Below are positions 45,748 to 55,293 of a DNA stretch of 64,000 nucleotides, piece by piece (the first letter of the stretch is position 1; each line of letters opens with the position of its first letter). Source of the DNA: Lachnospiraceae bacterium (lineage in GTDB: Bacteria > Bacillota > Clostridia > Lachnospirales > Lachnospiraceae); NCBI GenBank assembly GCA_014804675.1, contig JAAUZH010000013.1, positions 1 to 64,000 on the forward strand, in the 5' to 3' direction. Position numbers and translations under genes: made by a program. Below the pieces are notes generated by a model. The model did not search any database, was not told the DNA's origin, and was given only the letters and a program-made list of their open reading frames with translations.

Positions 45748-46761
45748 ATGATTGTAGTAATGAAACCCAATGCTGCCGACAGCAGCATTCAGTCTATTAA
45801 AGAATATATTGAAAGCTTTCAGCTTCAGGTGCATCTATCAAAAGGAGAAGAGGTAACGATTATCGGCATCGTAGGCGATAAATCAAAGCTTCCGGCAGAA
45901 AACCTGACAAGCTTTAAGGATGTGGAAAAAATCGTTCCCATTTCAGAAAGCTATAAGCTTTCCAATATCAAACTGCATCCGGAGCCTACTACCGTATCTG
46001 TAGGAAACACTACGATTGGTCCGGAAAACCTGACGATTATGGCAGGACCCTGCGCCGTGGAAACCGAAAAACAGCTTTTGGAAATCGCCCATGCTGTAAA
46101 AGCTTCCGGAGCTACCATTTTAAGAGGCGGTGCATATAAGCCCCGTACCTCCCCCTATTCTTTCCAGGGACTGGAAGCAGAAGGCTTAAGGTATATGCAG
46201 ACTGCCAAACAGGAAACCGGGCTTACTACTATATGTGAGGTGGTCAGCCAGGAAGCAATTGAAGCTGCAGAAAAATATGTGGATATGATTCAGATAGGCG
46301 CCAGAAATATGCAGAATTTCATACTGCTAAAGGAAGCCGGCCGTTCCGGTATGCCTGTACTGTTAAAAAGAGGCCTCTGCGCTACTATTGATGAATGGTT
46401 AAATGCGGCAGAATATATTATTGCAGAGGGCAATCCAAACGTAGTCCTTTGTGAACGGGGCATCCGTACTTTCGAGACAGCTACCAGAAACACATTGGAC
46501 ATCAGCGCTGTTCCGGTGTTAAAGTCAAAAACACATTTACCGGTTATCGTGGACCCCTCCCACTCTACCGGTTCCTATAAATATGTAGCTCCCATGGCAA
46601 AGGCAGCCGTTGCCTGTGACAGCGACGGCCTTATGATTGAGGTGCATAATGACCCTGCCAATGCGTTATCCGATGGTCCCCAGTCACTGACCTTTAAAAA
46701 GTTCGATGCATTATGTCAGGAATTGAAACCATTTGCCAAACTGGTGAACCGTACCTTCTAA
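45748..46761 (+). CDS. aroF: 3-deoxy-7-phosphoheptulonate (DAHP) synthase
   Basis: A 337-residue enzyme joining phosphoenolpyruvate and erythrose 4-phosphate, the first step to aromatic amino acids. An N-terminal regulatory ferredoxin-like/ACT-like region (residues 1-70, IVVMKPNAADSSIQSIKEY) precedes the catalytic barrel with IMAGPCAVE, RGGAYKPRTSPYSFQG and PVIVDPSHSTG. This is the AroA-beta/KDOPS-like type. It is first in the three-gene operon, with GGAG before the ATG. Confidence 0.95.
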   Translation: MIVVMKPNAADSSIQSIKEYIESFQLQVHLSKGEEVTIIGIVGDKSKLPAENLTSFKDVEKIVPISESYKLSNIKLHPEPTTVSVGNTTIGPENLTIMAGPCAVETEKQLLEIAHAVKASGATILRGGAYKPRTSPYSFQGLEAEGLRYMQTAKQETGLTTICEVVSQEAIEAAEKYVDMIQIGARNMQNFILLKEAGRSGMPVLLKRGLCATIDEWLNAAEYIIAEGNPNVVLCERGIRTFETATRNTLDISAVPVLKSKTHLPVIVDPSHSTGSYKYVAPMAKAAVACDSDGLMIEVHNDPANALSDGPQSLTFKKFDALCQELKPFAKLVNRTF

Positions 46762-46782
46762 AAAAATCGGGAGAAGCAAAAG

Positions 46783-47895
46783 ATGGAGATAACTACTTGT
46801 GCCTTTATGGGACTGGGTCTGATTGGCGGTTCCATAGCAAGGGCAGTGAAAAAAGCAAAACCCCATATTCAGATTAAGGCTTTTGACATTAACAGGCAGA
46901 CCTTGCTCCTTGCCAAAGAGGAAGGTACGATAGATGAGGCATATCCTTCCCTGAAGCCGGATTTTTTTCAGTGTGATATTTTATTCCTCTGTGCTCCGGT
47001 TTCCAAAAATGATGAAAATTTAAAGAACATAAAAGATTATTTACAAAAAGACTGTATCCTGACAGATGTAGGCAGCGTAAAATCTGCCATCCATGAAGTC
47101 ATTCTGAAAGAAGGTCTGGAGCCTTGCTTCATCGGCGGACATCCAATGGCTGGCAGCGAAAAGACCGGCTATGAAAATTCCAGTCCTCTTCTTTTGGAAA
47201 ATGCTTACTATATTTTGACGCCAACCAAAAGTGTACCCAAAGAGCTTTTGGACAGCTATCAGGAGCTGGTAGCTTCCTTTGGCGCCATTCCCCTTATTTT
47301 AGATTATAAGGAGCATGATTATATTACGGCAGCCATAAGCCATCTGCCTCATATCATTGCTTCCAGTCTGGTAAATCTGGTAAAGGATTCCGATAGGGAA
47401 AAAGGACTTATGAAGCTGATCGCAGCCGGAGGCTTTAAGGATATTACGAGAATCGCCTCCTCCTCGCCTGTTATGTGGCAGCAGATCTGCATGACCAACA
47501 CAGAAAATATCAGGCTTTTACTGGATGATTACATTGCTTCCCTCAGTCATATAAGGGATATGCTGGATGCTCTGCCTGCTCCCGCTTCCATGGATTTCCT
47601 TTATTCTTTATTTGACACTGCCAAGAGCTATCGGGATTCTTTTCCCAATGCTTCCAGCGGTCCCATTAAGAAAATCTATGATATTCATCTGGAAGTTCCT
47701 GATGAAGCCGGGTCCATCGCCAGAACATCCGCTATTTTGGCAGAACACCGCATCAGCATAAAAAATATCGGAATCATGCACAACCGGGAGTTTGGGGAAG
47801 GAGCACTGCGCATTGAATTTTATGACGAAGGCTCCAAACAGTCGGCTGTCAAATTATTACGTGAAAAAAATTTTACGATTCATACTTCCGGCTAA
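46783..47895 (+). CDS. tyrA: Prephenate dehydrogenase with C-terminal ACT domain
   Basis: A 370-residue enzyme oxidising prephenate to 4-hydroxyphenylpyruvate for tyrosine. The NAD site is MGLGLIGGSIARAVK; GGHPMAGSEKTGYENS and HLPHIIASSL are conserved active-site stretches. The last 70 residues (LEVPDEAGSIARTSAILAEHRISI) form an ACT domain, indicating feedback control by tyrosine. GGGAGAAG precedes the ATG, 21 bp after the DAHP synthase stop. Confidence 0.95.
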   Translation: MEITTCAFMGLGLIGGSIARAVKKAKPHIQIKAFDINRQTLLLAKEEGTIDEAYPSLKPDFFQCDILFLCAPVSKNDENLKNIKDYLQKDCILTDVGSVKSAIHEVILKEGLEPCFIGGHPMAGSEKTGYENSSPLLLENAYYILTPTKSVPKELLDSYQELVASFGAIPLILDYKEHDYITAAISHLPHIIASSLVNLVKDSDREKGLMKLIAAGGFKDITRIASSSPVMWQQICMTNTENIRLLLDDYIASLSHIRDMLDALPAPASMDFLYSLFDTAKSYRDSFPNASSGPIKKIYDIHLEVPDEAGSIARTSAILAEHRISIKNIGIMHNREFGEGALRIEFYDEGSKQSAVKLLREKNFTIHTSG

Positions 47896-47957
47896 TTCGA
47901 TAATTGTACTTAATAGAATACCAAAAATATGAGAAATTGAGAAAGGAATTGAAATAT

Positions 47958-49235
47958 ATGGAATTAAAAAAGGTGCAGGGTTTAAAAGGAGAAGTAACCA
48001 TTCCCGGGGATAAATCCATTTCCCACCGAGCAGTTATGTTTGGCTCCATTTCTCAGGGATTGACGGAAGTCACCAATTTCCTACAGGGAGCCGACTGTTT
48101 GTCCACCATCTCCTGCTTTGGGAAATTAGGCATTCCAATTGAAAATACTCCGGAGAAAATTTTAATCCATGGAAAAGGGCTTCACGGATTGAGCGCTCCC
48201 TCGGAACAATTGGATGCCGGAAACAGCGGCACCACCGTCCGATTGATTTCAGGCATATTGGCTCCTCAGCCTTTTTCCGTAACCTTAACGGGAGATGCTT
48301 CTATTCAGAAGCGCCCTATGAAACGCATCATTGAACCATTAACGCAAATGGGAGCATCCATAAAAAGCATAAACGGAAACGGCTGTGCCCCTCTTTCCAT
48401 TACCGGAAGCCCTTTAAAAGCCATACATTATACTTCCAGGGTAGCATCCGCTCAGGTAAAATCAGCCATTTTACTGGCGGGACTTTATGGGGACGGGGAA
48501 ACAATGGTTACAGAACCTTATGTGAGCCGGAACCATTCAGAAATCATGCTGCGTCATTTCGGCGCTTCTGTTACAACGAAGGATACCACTGTTTCCATAC
48601 TGCCGGAGCCGAAGCTTTCCGGACAAAAGATAGAGGTGCCCGGCGATATCTCTTCCGCTGCTTACTTTATTGCTGCCGGTCTTCTTGTTCCAAACAGTGA
48701 GATTCTCATAAAAAATGTAGGAATCAACCCTACCCGGGACGGCATCTTAAAAGTGGCAAAGGAAATGGGCGGCAATATTACCTTGTTAAACGTGAATGAA
48801 AAGCAAGGGGAGAAGGTTGCCGATCTTCTTGTAAAATCCAGCTCCCTTCACGGTATTACCATTAAAGGGGAAATCATTCCCACTTTAATCGATGAGCTTC
48901 CCATCATTGCCATTATGGCTGCTTATGCAAAAGGCACTACTACTATTAAGGATGCAGCGGAATTAAAGGTAAAGGAATCCAACCGCATTGACGTGATGGT
49001 GGAAAATTTATCTGCTATGGGCTGTGATATTACTGCAACAGAGGATGGTATGATTGTTCATGGAAGCGCTCCATTGAAGGGAGCCGTTATTGATTCCAAG
49101 CTGGACCATCGGATTGCCATGAGCTTTGCCGTTGCCGCTTTATGTGCAGATGGCATTACGGAAATAAAGGGCAGTCAATGTGTGAATATTTCCTATCCTG
49201 CTTTTTATCAGGATTTGGAACGCCTGACAAAATAA
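47958..49235 (+). CDS. aroA: 3-phosphoshikimate 1-carboxyvinyltransferase (EPSP synthase)
   Basis: A 425-residue enzyme of the shikimate pathway. Conserved stretches are IPGDKSISHRAVMFG, DAGNSGTTVRLISG, RPMKRIIEPL and KVKESNRIDVM. The start at 47958 (MELKKVQG) has GAAAGG upstream and matches the family; the longer reading from 47904 adds a non-conserved leader. It closes the operon before a strong terminator. Confidence 0.96.
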   Translation: MELKKVQGLKGEVTIPGDKSISHRAVMFGSISQGLTEVTNFLQGADCLSTISCFGKLGIPIENTPEKILIHGKGLHGLSAPSEQLDAGNSGTTVRLISGILAPQPFSVTLTGDASIQKRPMKRIIEPLTQMGASIKSINGNGCAPLSITGSPLKAIHYTSRVASAQVKSAILLAGLYGDGETMVTEPYVSRNHSEIMLRHFGASVTTKDTTVSILPEPKLSGQKIEVPGDISSAAYFIAAGLLVPNSEILIKNVGINPTRDGILKVAKEMGGNITLLNVNEKQGEKVADLLVKSSSLHGITIKGEIIPTLIDELPIIAIMAAYAKGTTTIKDAAELKVKESNRIDVMVENLSAMGCDITATEDGMIVHGSAPLKGAVIDSKLDHRIAMSFAVAALCADGITEIKGSQCVNISYPAFYQDLERLTK

Positions 49236-49296
49236 TGTCTGATAAGAAAAGTATTGCATGATATAGCGGCGGATATCCGGTATCCCGCCATGGAAA

Positions 49297-49343
49297 AAGC
49301 ACCTTGCTTTTGCAAATACACACAAAAGCAGGGTGCTTCTTTT
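49297..49343. terminator. Bidirectional terminator after aroA
   Basis: AAGCACCTTGCTTTTG and CAAAAGCAGGGTGCTT pair over 16 positions with one G.T, followed by CTTTTT on the plus strand. The convergent PilZ gene ends 20 bp beyond. Confidence 0.9.
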
Positions 49344-49362
49344 TCATTTTCCTAATACTATA

Positions 49363-49707
49363 CTATTTCACATTGGAACTAACTGTATCATAGACTTCAA
49401 TTCTTGCCGCATCCATTTCCGGCATCCCGATAAAGATTCCACCATAGGAAAATGCATTTTCCTCCTTTGCAATACGAACAATCTCTACAAATGCGTGGAT
49501 GACTTCCTTTGTCCAGATTGTCAGGTAAACCTCATATACCGTACCGATTTCCAAAAGAGTATCACAGGTAAAACCTACTCCCGTCTTGGAAACATTCTGC
49601 ACATCAATGATAACTTCACTGGCGCCATCTGTTTTCTTTCCACTGATGCGTTTAATAATCAATTTCGAAACCAATTCCATTCTTCTGCTTTTTCTTTTTT
49701 CTTCCAT
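49363..49707 (-). CDS. PilZ-domain protein
   Basis: A 114-residue protein with the c-di-GMP-binding signature: RKSRR near the N-terminus and DVQNVSKTGVGF about 45 residues later, fitting RxxxR and (D/N)xSxxG. It is a stand-alone PilZ domain. The start at 49707 has AAAGGGG six bases upstream; the longer reading adds nine codons without support. No cyclase or phosphodiesterase is nearby. Confidence 0.8.
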   Translation of the reverse strand: MEEKRKSRRMELVSKLIIKRISGKKTDGASEVIIDVQNVSKTGVGFTCDTLLEIGTVYEVYLTIWTKEVIHAFVEIVRIAKEENAFSYGGIFIGMPEMDAARIEVYDTVSSNVK

Positions 49708-49873
49708 ATGTAACCCCTTTCGAGTAAATTTCATATTCTATTGTATTTTATCCTACTTTCTGTAAAAAAGCAAGCCTGCATGAAATGTAAATCATGTAGG
49801 ATAATGCCAAAACATATGATATAATTTTCTCCGTTTATCCTACCGATACCTGGCAACGGGAGAAGGTGTTTGG

Positions 49874-50182
49874 ATGGAAATTGCAATCTCTTTCTTAGTG
49901 ACTGTGGTGAGTGGTGTGGTTTGCCACCTCATCACCAAATGGCTTGACAGAAGCGATAAGGACTATGACAGCATTATACTGTACCTCATTTCATCTTACA
50001 AATGCGCAATTCAATGTCACAAAATCATCATGGCATCCCCAAATGAAAAGAATCGGTATTTCTCCCGGATAGCCTCTTCATATGCCGAAAGCACATGCTC
50101 CCTGCCTGCCAGTGCCGATACGAGCATAATCAGCGTGGATTCTGGCAGATGGAAATTCGTAATCAGCCCGTCAATCATTTGA
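49874..50182 (+). CDS. Possible small membrane protein overlapping the queA 3' end
   Basis: Residues 1-30 ([20 protein letters not shown]) are one membrane helix followed by KWLDR, like a class of tiny Firmicutes proteins I recall. GAGAAGG lies seven bases upstream. From codon 49 the frame runs antisense into the conserved end of queA, so that part is unlikely to be real coding sequence. Perhaps only a shortened or fused remnant of a short gene survives here. Confidence 0.35.
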   Translation: MEIAISFLVTVVSGVVCHLITKWLDRSDKDYDSIILYLISSYKCAIQCHKIIMASPNEKNRYFSRIASSYAESTCSLPASADTSIISVDSGRWKFVISPSII

Positions 50183-51051
50183 AACTGATAACCGGGATAA
50201 ATAAAGATTTCCGTATTATCACAGCACTCTTCTATCGTTCCATCCTCTTTCACAGCGCTTTCCAGGGTACGGCAGCTTGTTGTGCCAACCGCAATGACCC
50301 GGTGCCCTTCTGCCTTTGCCCTGTTTATCTTTTCTGCTGCTTCTTTTGATATTTGATAATACTCCGAATGCATATGATGCTCTAAAATATTATCCACCTT
50401 TACAGGACGGAAGGTTCCAAGTCCTACATGCAGCGTTACATAAGCAATGCTGACTCCCATTTCTTCGATTTTTCCAAGAAGCTCTTTTGTAAAATGCAGC
50501 CCTGCCGTAGGTGCGGCCGCAGAGCCTTCATATTTTGCATATACAGTCTGATATCTGGTCTTATCCTGTAATTTATGGGTAATATAAGGGGGAAGGGGCA
50601 TTTCCCCAAGCCGGTCCAGTACTTCTTCAAAAATACCTTCATAGTAAAACTGAATCAGACGGTTTCCTTCTTCTAATACTTCTAACACCTCTGCCTTTAA
50701 CAGTCCGTCTCCAAAGACCAGTCTGGTTCCCGGCCTTGCCTTTTTTCCCGGCTTTACCAGTGTTTCCCAGCAGTCATTTTCCCTTCTTTTCAGCAAAAGT
50801 ACCTCCACATTTGCCCCTGTATCTTCCTTGACTCCCATAAGCCTTGCCGGAAGCACCTTTGTATCATTTAATACAAGACAGTCCCCCGGCTTTAAGAAAC
50901 CGGTGATTTCCCGAAAAGTATGATGGGAAATCTCCCCTGTCTCTTTCTTTAATGCAAGCAGCTTTGAGCTGCTTCTGTCTTCCAAAGGGTCCTGGGCAAT
51001 CAGTTCCTTTGGCAGTTCAAAATAAAAATCTGATTTTTTTATGTTATCCAT
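50017..51051 (-). CDS. queA: S-adenosylmethionine:tRNA ribosyltransferase-isomerase
   Basis: A 344-residue enzyme of queuosine synthesis in tRNA. Family stretches are [60 protein letters not shown] and the end [10 protein letters not shown]. It is 43 bp behind pheT on the same strand and likely shares its transcript. Confidence 0.96.
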   Translation of the reverse strand: MDNIKKSDFYFELPKELIAQDPLEDRSSSKLLALKKETGEISHHTFREITGFLKPGDCLVLNDTKVLPARLMGVKEDTGANVEVLLLKRRENDCWETLVKPGKKARPGTRLVFGDGLLKAEVLEVLEEGNRLIQFYYEGIFEEVLDRLGEMPLPPYITHKLQDKTRYQTVYAKYEGSAAAPTAGLHFTKELLGKIEEMGVSIAYVTLHVGLGTFRPVKVDNILEHHMHSEYYQISKEAAEKINRAKAEGHRVIAVGTTSCRTLESAVKEDGTIEECCDNTEIFIYPGYQFQMIDGLITNFHLPESTLIMLVSALAGREHVLSAYEEAIREKYRFFSFGDAMMIL

Positions 51052-51093
51052 ATTGTTCTCATTTCTCTATTTTCCCGAATCCGTCCGGACTTC

Positions 51094-53523
51094 CTATTGT
51101 CTCAGTTCAATGCCAAGTCCTTCCAGACCGTTTAAAATCTTCTTCATGGCACCGTTTACATCCGCTTCCTCCAAAGTTCTGTCATTGGCACGGAAATAAA
51201 TGGAATATGCCATGGATTTAAAGCCTTCTTTGATCTGTTCCCCTTCATAAATGTCAAACAGTTCATAATGTTCCAGAATTTTACCGCCTCTTTGAGCAAG
51301 CATTGCTTCAATCTGACCTGCTAAAATTTCCTTTGGCACTACCATGGAAATATCACGTTTTACAGCAGGATACTTGGCGATTCCCCGATATTTTCTGTTG
51401 AAAGTTGCAAAAGGAAGGACTGACTGTATGTCAAGCACTGCCACATAAGCCTTTGTTCCAATCTCATAGTTATCGCATACTTCCGGATGAACTTCTCCTA
51501 AATATCCTACCGTTTCTCCGTCATAGATAATATTTGCCTGTCTGCCGGGATGTAAGAAGGACTTTCCTGCATTGGGGTCATATACTGCTTTTTTATCCAT
51601 GCCCACAGCCTCGAAAAATTCTTCTACCACACCTTTCATAGTAAAGAAATCCCCATCTCCATACATGCCAAGAGTAAATTCCATTCTTTCTTCCGGAAGC
51701 TCTGTAAGAGGCAATTCCTTTGGCAGATAAATATTGCCCAGCTCATATAACCTGACATCCTTATTCCTTCTGTTATAATTGGTCGCTAAGGAAGTAAGCA
51801 TTCCGTTTAAGGAGATGGTTCTCATAATGGAGAAATCCTCCCCTAATGGATTGGCAATCACAATTGCTTTTCTGAGCACATCCTCCTTGGGCAATAACAG
51901 CTTATCAAATACCTTGGGGCTTTCAAAGGAGTAGCACATTCCCTGAGAAAATCCACAGTACTCTGCAATATCCCTTGCCTTTTCTTCAATGCGCAGCTTA
52001 AAAGGCAGCTTTCCTGTAGTAGCTTCCCCACTTGGAAGAGTGGTTGGAATCTTATCATAGCCGTAAAATCTTGCCACTTCCTCCGCAATATCCGCAATTC
52101 CTTCTAAGTCCTGACGGAAGGAAGGAATTTCAAGAACTTTATCTCCGTTTTCTTCTGTAATCACTTTTAATTCCAAACGCTCAAAAATGGAAAGCATTTC
52201 CTGTTGGGAAATATCTGTGCCAAGCAGGCCGTTGACTCTTTCCGCTTTAAAAGGAATCCGGTTAAGCTCCTTTAAAGGTACTTTTACATCTATCATGCCG
52301 TCCACTACTTCCCCGCAGCCCAATTCCTCAATCAACTGACAGGCTCTGTTAATGGCAGCCTCTGCATTATAGGGGTCCAGTCCTTTTTCAAACTTGCCGG
52401 AAGCCTCGGTACGAAGTCCAAGACGTTTTGCTGATTTCCGAATATTAGCTCCATGGAAAATGGCAGCTTCAAATAATACGGTTTTTACCTCATCCGTAAT
52501 TTTGGAATTCTCACCGCCCATGATTCCGGCAATACCGATTTCCTTTTCTCCATCACAAATCATCAGCATATCTTTGTCAAGCTTTCTGATCTGTCCGTCC
52601 AAAGTCTGGAATTCATCTCCGTCCTTTGCCCTGCGCACTATGATTTTATTGCCTGCAACAGTGGATAAATCAAAGGCATGCATAGGCTGGCCGTATTCTT
52701 CCATCACATAGTTTGTAATGTCAACCAGATTGTTGATAGGACGGATGCCGCTTGCTGCCAGCCTTCTCTGCATCCATTTTGGTGAGGGACCAATCTTGAT
52801 ATTGGTACAGACCCTCGCACAATATCTTGGACAAAGCTCCTGATCCTTTACTTCCACAGAAATATAATCTTCTATTTTTTCTCCGTTTCCCTTTACTTCT
52901 ACTTTTGGCGAAATAAATGGTTTGCCAAAGGTAACCGCAGCCTCCCTTGCAATACCAAGTACGCTGTAGCAGTCCACTCTGTTAGAGGTAATTTCATATT
53001 CAAAAACCGTATCCCGAAGTCCCAGCTCTTCGATGGCATCAGCTCCCACCTTAGCATCTTCCGGAAAAATGTAAATCCCAAGCTCTGGCGCCTCCGGATA
53101 CATATCCCGGCTTGAGCCTAACTCTTCGATAGAGCACATCATACCAAAGGACTCCACTCCTCTGAGCTTTCCGTTTTTAATCACGATTCCCTCTTCCGGC
53201 AGGGGACCTCCGTCATGTCCGCCGGCAACCTTGCCGCCGTCTACTACAACAGGAACTTTGTCTCCTACTTTTACATTGGGAGCACCTGTTACAATCTGCA
53301 GGGTTTCCTTTCCGATATTTACCTGACAGATAATCAGTTTATCCGCATCAGGATGTTTTTCAATAGATTCAATCTGTCCCACATAAATCTTATCTAAATT
53401 TTTATCCAATCGCTGAAAGGTCTCAACCTTTGTTCCTGTGAGAGTCATAGCATCGGTATATTCCTGATCCGTACAGGTAAGCTCCGGCACATATGCCTTA
53501 ATCCATGATAATGCTGTATTCAT
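51094..53523 (-). CDS. pheT: Phenylalanine--tRNA ligase beta subunit
   Basis: An 809-residue subunit of the alpha2-beta2 enzyme. The N-terminal EMAP/OB tRNA-binding domain (VGQIESIEKHPDADKL, about 48-63) is followed by B3/B4 and B5 domains and a C-terminal ferredoxin-fold anticodon-binding domain (FATFNRKYRGIAKYPAVKRD). It lies 87 bp behind pheS and is controlled by the same T-box leader. Confidence 0.97.
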   Translation of the reverse strand: MNTALSWIKAYVPELTCTDQEYTDAMTLTGTKVETFQRLDKNLDKIYVGQIESIEKHPDADKLIICQVNIGKETLQIVTGAPNVKVGDKVPVVVDGGKVAGGHDGGPLPEEGIVIKNGKLRGVESFGMMCSIEELGSSRDMYPEAPELGIYIFPEDAKVGADAIEELGLRDTVFEYEITSNRVDCYSVLGIAREAAVTFGKPFISPKVEVKGNGEKIEDYISVEVKDQELCPRYCARVCTNIKIGPSPKWMQRRLAASGIRPINNLVDITNYVMEEYGQPMHAFDLSTVAGNKIIVRRAKDGDEFQTLDGQIRKLDKDMLMICDGEKEIGIAGIMGGENSKITDEVKTVLFEAAIFHGANIRKSAKRLGLRTEASGKFEKGLDPYNAEAAINRACQLIEELGCGEVVDGMIDVKVPLKELNRIPFKAERVNGLLGTDISQQEMLSIFERLELKVITEENGDKVLEIPSFRQDLEGIADIAEEVARFYGYDKIPTTLPSGEATTGKLPFKLRIEEKARDIAEYCGFSQGMCYSFESPKVFDKLLLPKEDVLRKAIVIANPLGEDFSIMRTISLNGMLTSLATNYNRRNKDVRLYELGNIYLPKELPLTELPEERMEFTLGMYGDGDFFTMKGVVEEFFEAVGMDKKAVYDPNAGKSFLHPGRQANIIYDGETVGYLGEVHPEVCDNYEIGTKAYVAVLDIQSVLPFATFNRKYRGIAKYPAVKRDISMVVPKEILAGQIEAMLAQRGGKILEHYELFDIYEGEQIKEGFKSMAYSIYFRANDRTLEEADVNGAMKKILNGLEGLGIELRQ

Positions 53524-53610
53524 TTTCTTTCTTCATTCCTTTCTGGAGTTATTTCTATTAGTTATTGTTGATGATTCACGGTAATTGTCATAAAATACAT
53601 TTTATTTTAA

Positions 53611-54630
53611 CTAAAACTGACGTAAGAAGCGGATATCATTTTCATATAAGAGACGCATATCATCAATCTCATATTTCAACAATGCGATTCGTTCCAGACC
53701 GATTCCAAAGGCAAAGCCGGAATATTCTTCCGGATCGATGCCGCTCATGCGCAGTACATTTGGATGAACCATACCACAGCCTAAAATTTCAATCCAGCCG
53801 GAGCCTTTACAGAAACGGCATCCGCTTCCTCCGCACTTAAAGCAGGAAACATCCACTTCTGCGCTTGGCTCTGTAAAATTAAAGTGATGAGGTCTGAATT
53901 TTACCTTTGTATCTTCTCCAAACAATTCCTTTGCAAATTCCGCCAATGTGCCCTTTAAATCCGCAAAGGTAATATTCTTGTCAATAACCAGTCCTTCAAT
54001 CTGGTGGAAGGAGGGGGAGTGAGTGGCATCCACCTCATCGGAACGAAATACCCTTCCCGGCGCTACCATACGGATCGGAAGCTTTCCTTTTTCCATCTCA
54101 TGAACCTGGGTGCCGGATGTCTGGGTCCTTAACAAAATATCTCCATTGATATAAAAGGTATCCTGTTCGTCCTTTGCCGGATGGTCTGCGGGAATGTTCA
54201 ATGCTTCAAAATTGTAATAATCCGTTTCCACTTCCGGACCTTCCACTACCTCATAGCCCATTCCTACAAAGATTCTTTCCACCTCTTCCATGGCAATAGT
54301 ATTTGGATGGCGGTGTCCCACGTTATTTTTCTTTGCCGGAAGTGTCACATCAATGACCTCCCGCTTCATCTGGGCTTCCCTTGCCAGTTTTTCCATTTTT
54401 CCTTTTGCTTCTTCCAAAGCAGCTTCAATCTGCCCTCTTGCTTCATTTACCAACTGCCCTATCTTTGGCCTGTCCTCCGGGGCAACATCCTTCATGCTCT
54501 TCAAAACAGCCGTAAGCTCGCCTTTCTTCCCAAGAAAAGCCACTCTTACATCGTTGAGCTTCTCTAAAGCATCGGAAGCCTGAATCTGTTTCATTGCTTC
54601 TGTTTTGATCTGTTCCAGTTTTTCTTTCAT
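53611..54630 (-). CDS. pheS: Phenylalanine--tRNA ligase alpha subunit
   Basis: A 339-residue catalytic subunit of class II. Motifs include GYEVVEGPEVETDYYNFEAL, THSPSFHQIEGLVID and the end GIGLERIALLKYEIDDMRLL. A coiled-coil N-terminus (residues 1-85) contacts tRNA. The four-cysteine stretch CFKCGGSGCRFC is a feature of many Firmicutes PheS. It is the first gene behind the T-box. Confidence 0.97.
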   Translation of the reverse strand: MKEKLEQIKTEAMKQIQASDALEKLNDVRVAFLGKKGELTAVLKSMKDVAPEDRPKIGQLVNEARGQIEAALEEAKGKMEKLAREAQMKREVIDVTLPAKKNNVGHRHPNTIAMEEVERIFVGMGYEVVEGPEVETDYYNFEALNIPADHPAKDEQDTFYINGDILLRTQTSGTQVHEMEKGKLPIRMVAPGRVFRSDEVDATHSPSFHQIEGLVIDKNITFADLKGTLAEFAKELFGEDTKVKFRPHHFNFTEPSAEVDVSCFKCGGSGCRFCKGSGWIEILGCGMVHPNVLRMSGIDPEEYSGFAFGIGLERIALLKYEIDDMRLLYENDIRFLRQF

Positions 54631-54684
54631 AATCTTCTCTTTTCTCCTTGTTTTTCTTTTCGCTTAAGCAGGGTGTCTGACTTC

Positions 54685-55027
54685 CCTGAAACTAAAAAAT
54701 CCCTTACAGCAATTGCTGTAAGGGACGAATCTCAATCCGCGGTACCACCCATATTCCTAAAAAAAGCTCCGCTTCCCTAGCATTTCTCCCCTTGCGGGCT
54801 TTTCCAAGGCTCTCATTTTCGCGTAACGTGCGCTTACGTTCTGACCTACTCTGTCCATGGAAAAGGGCATCACATCATCAAAACCTTTTCCAGCTCATTT
54901 CAACCGGACTGCTCGGGTGGGAAATTCAATCTACATCTGTACTAAGGAAGCTTCCAGCCGATGACTTCCTCTCTCTGATAGAAAATGTATCTTTACTGAC
55001 ACCGTCACTGCATTTTTCATTTACATA
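54685..55027 (-). ncRNA. T-box riboswitch (tRNA-Phe responsive) of pheS
   Basis: On the minus strand the antiterminator T-box GGGTGGTACCGCGGATTGAG is followed by the terminator CCCTTACAGCAATTGCTGTAAGGG with TTTTTT. Upstream lies the AGAGAGAGGAAG stem I region. A GAATTTCC stretch near 54921-54927 offers TTT/TTC specifier codons, both for Phe, as expected for pheST. When uncharged tRNA-Phe binds, the antiterminator forms. The leader starts at about 55027, downstream of the promoter. Confidence 0.93.
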
Positions 55028-55033
55028 TCATTT

Positions 55034-55062
55034 ATTTTATGGAATCATTTCCAAAATGTCAA
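55034..55062 (-). promoter_or_regulatory. Promoter of the pheS T-box leader
   Basis: TTGACA (55062-55057), 17 bases, then TAAAAT (55039-55034) on the minus strand, placing transcription start at about 55027. Confidence 0.8.
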
Positions 55063-55147
55063 GTAAGAAACTTACTTTTTCTCTGTTTTTGTCAAGAGGA
55101 AAGATTTCGATAAGAGGACAAGCCTGAAAAAGATTTTGATTTTGATA

Positions 55148-55190
55148 GGAGGACGTGGGAGACGGCAGGGCACGGACGCCGCTATATGCC
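55148..55190 (+). repeat. Left-end fragment of the structured repeat (copy D)
   Basis: The 20 bases from GGAGGAC at 55148 match the flank and left arm of copy B at 17 positions, all three differences being transitions. GGGCACG and CGCTATATG then resemble the start of the core. No right arm is visible. The rest of 55190-55293 holds nothing recognised. Confidence 0.45.
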
Positions 55191-55293
55191 GACCCGAACG
55201 GCAACGAAAACCTACACAGGCTGTTTAGAAAAAGCACCATCAAAAACACCGAAGCAACTCCACTCTCATCCCTCTGCTGCGTCCGCTTATCCA

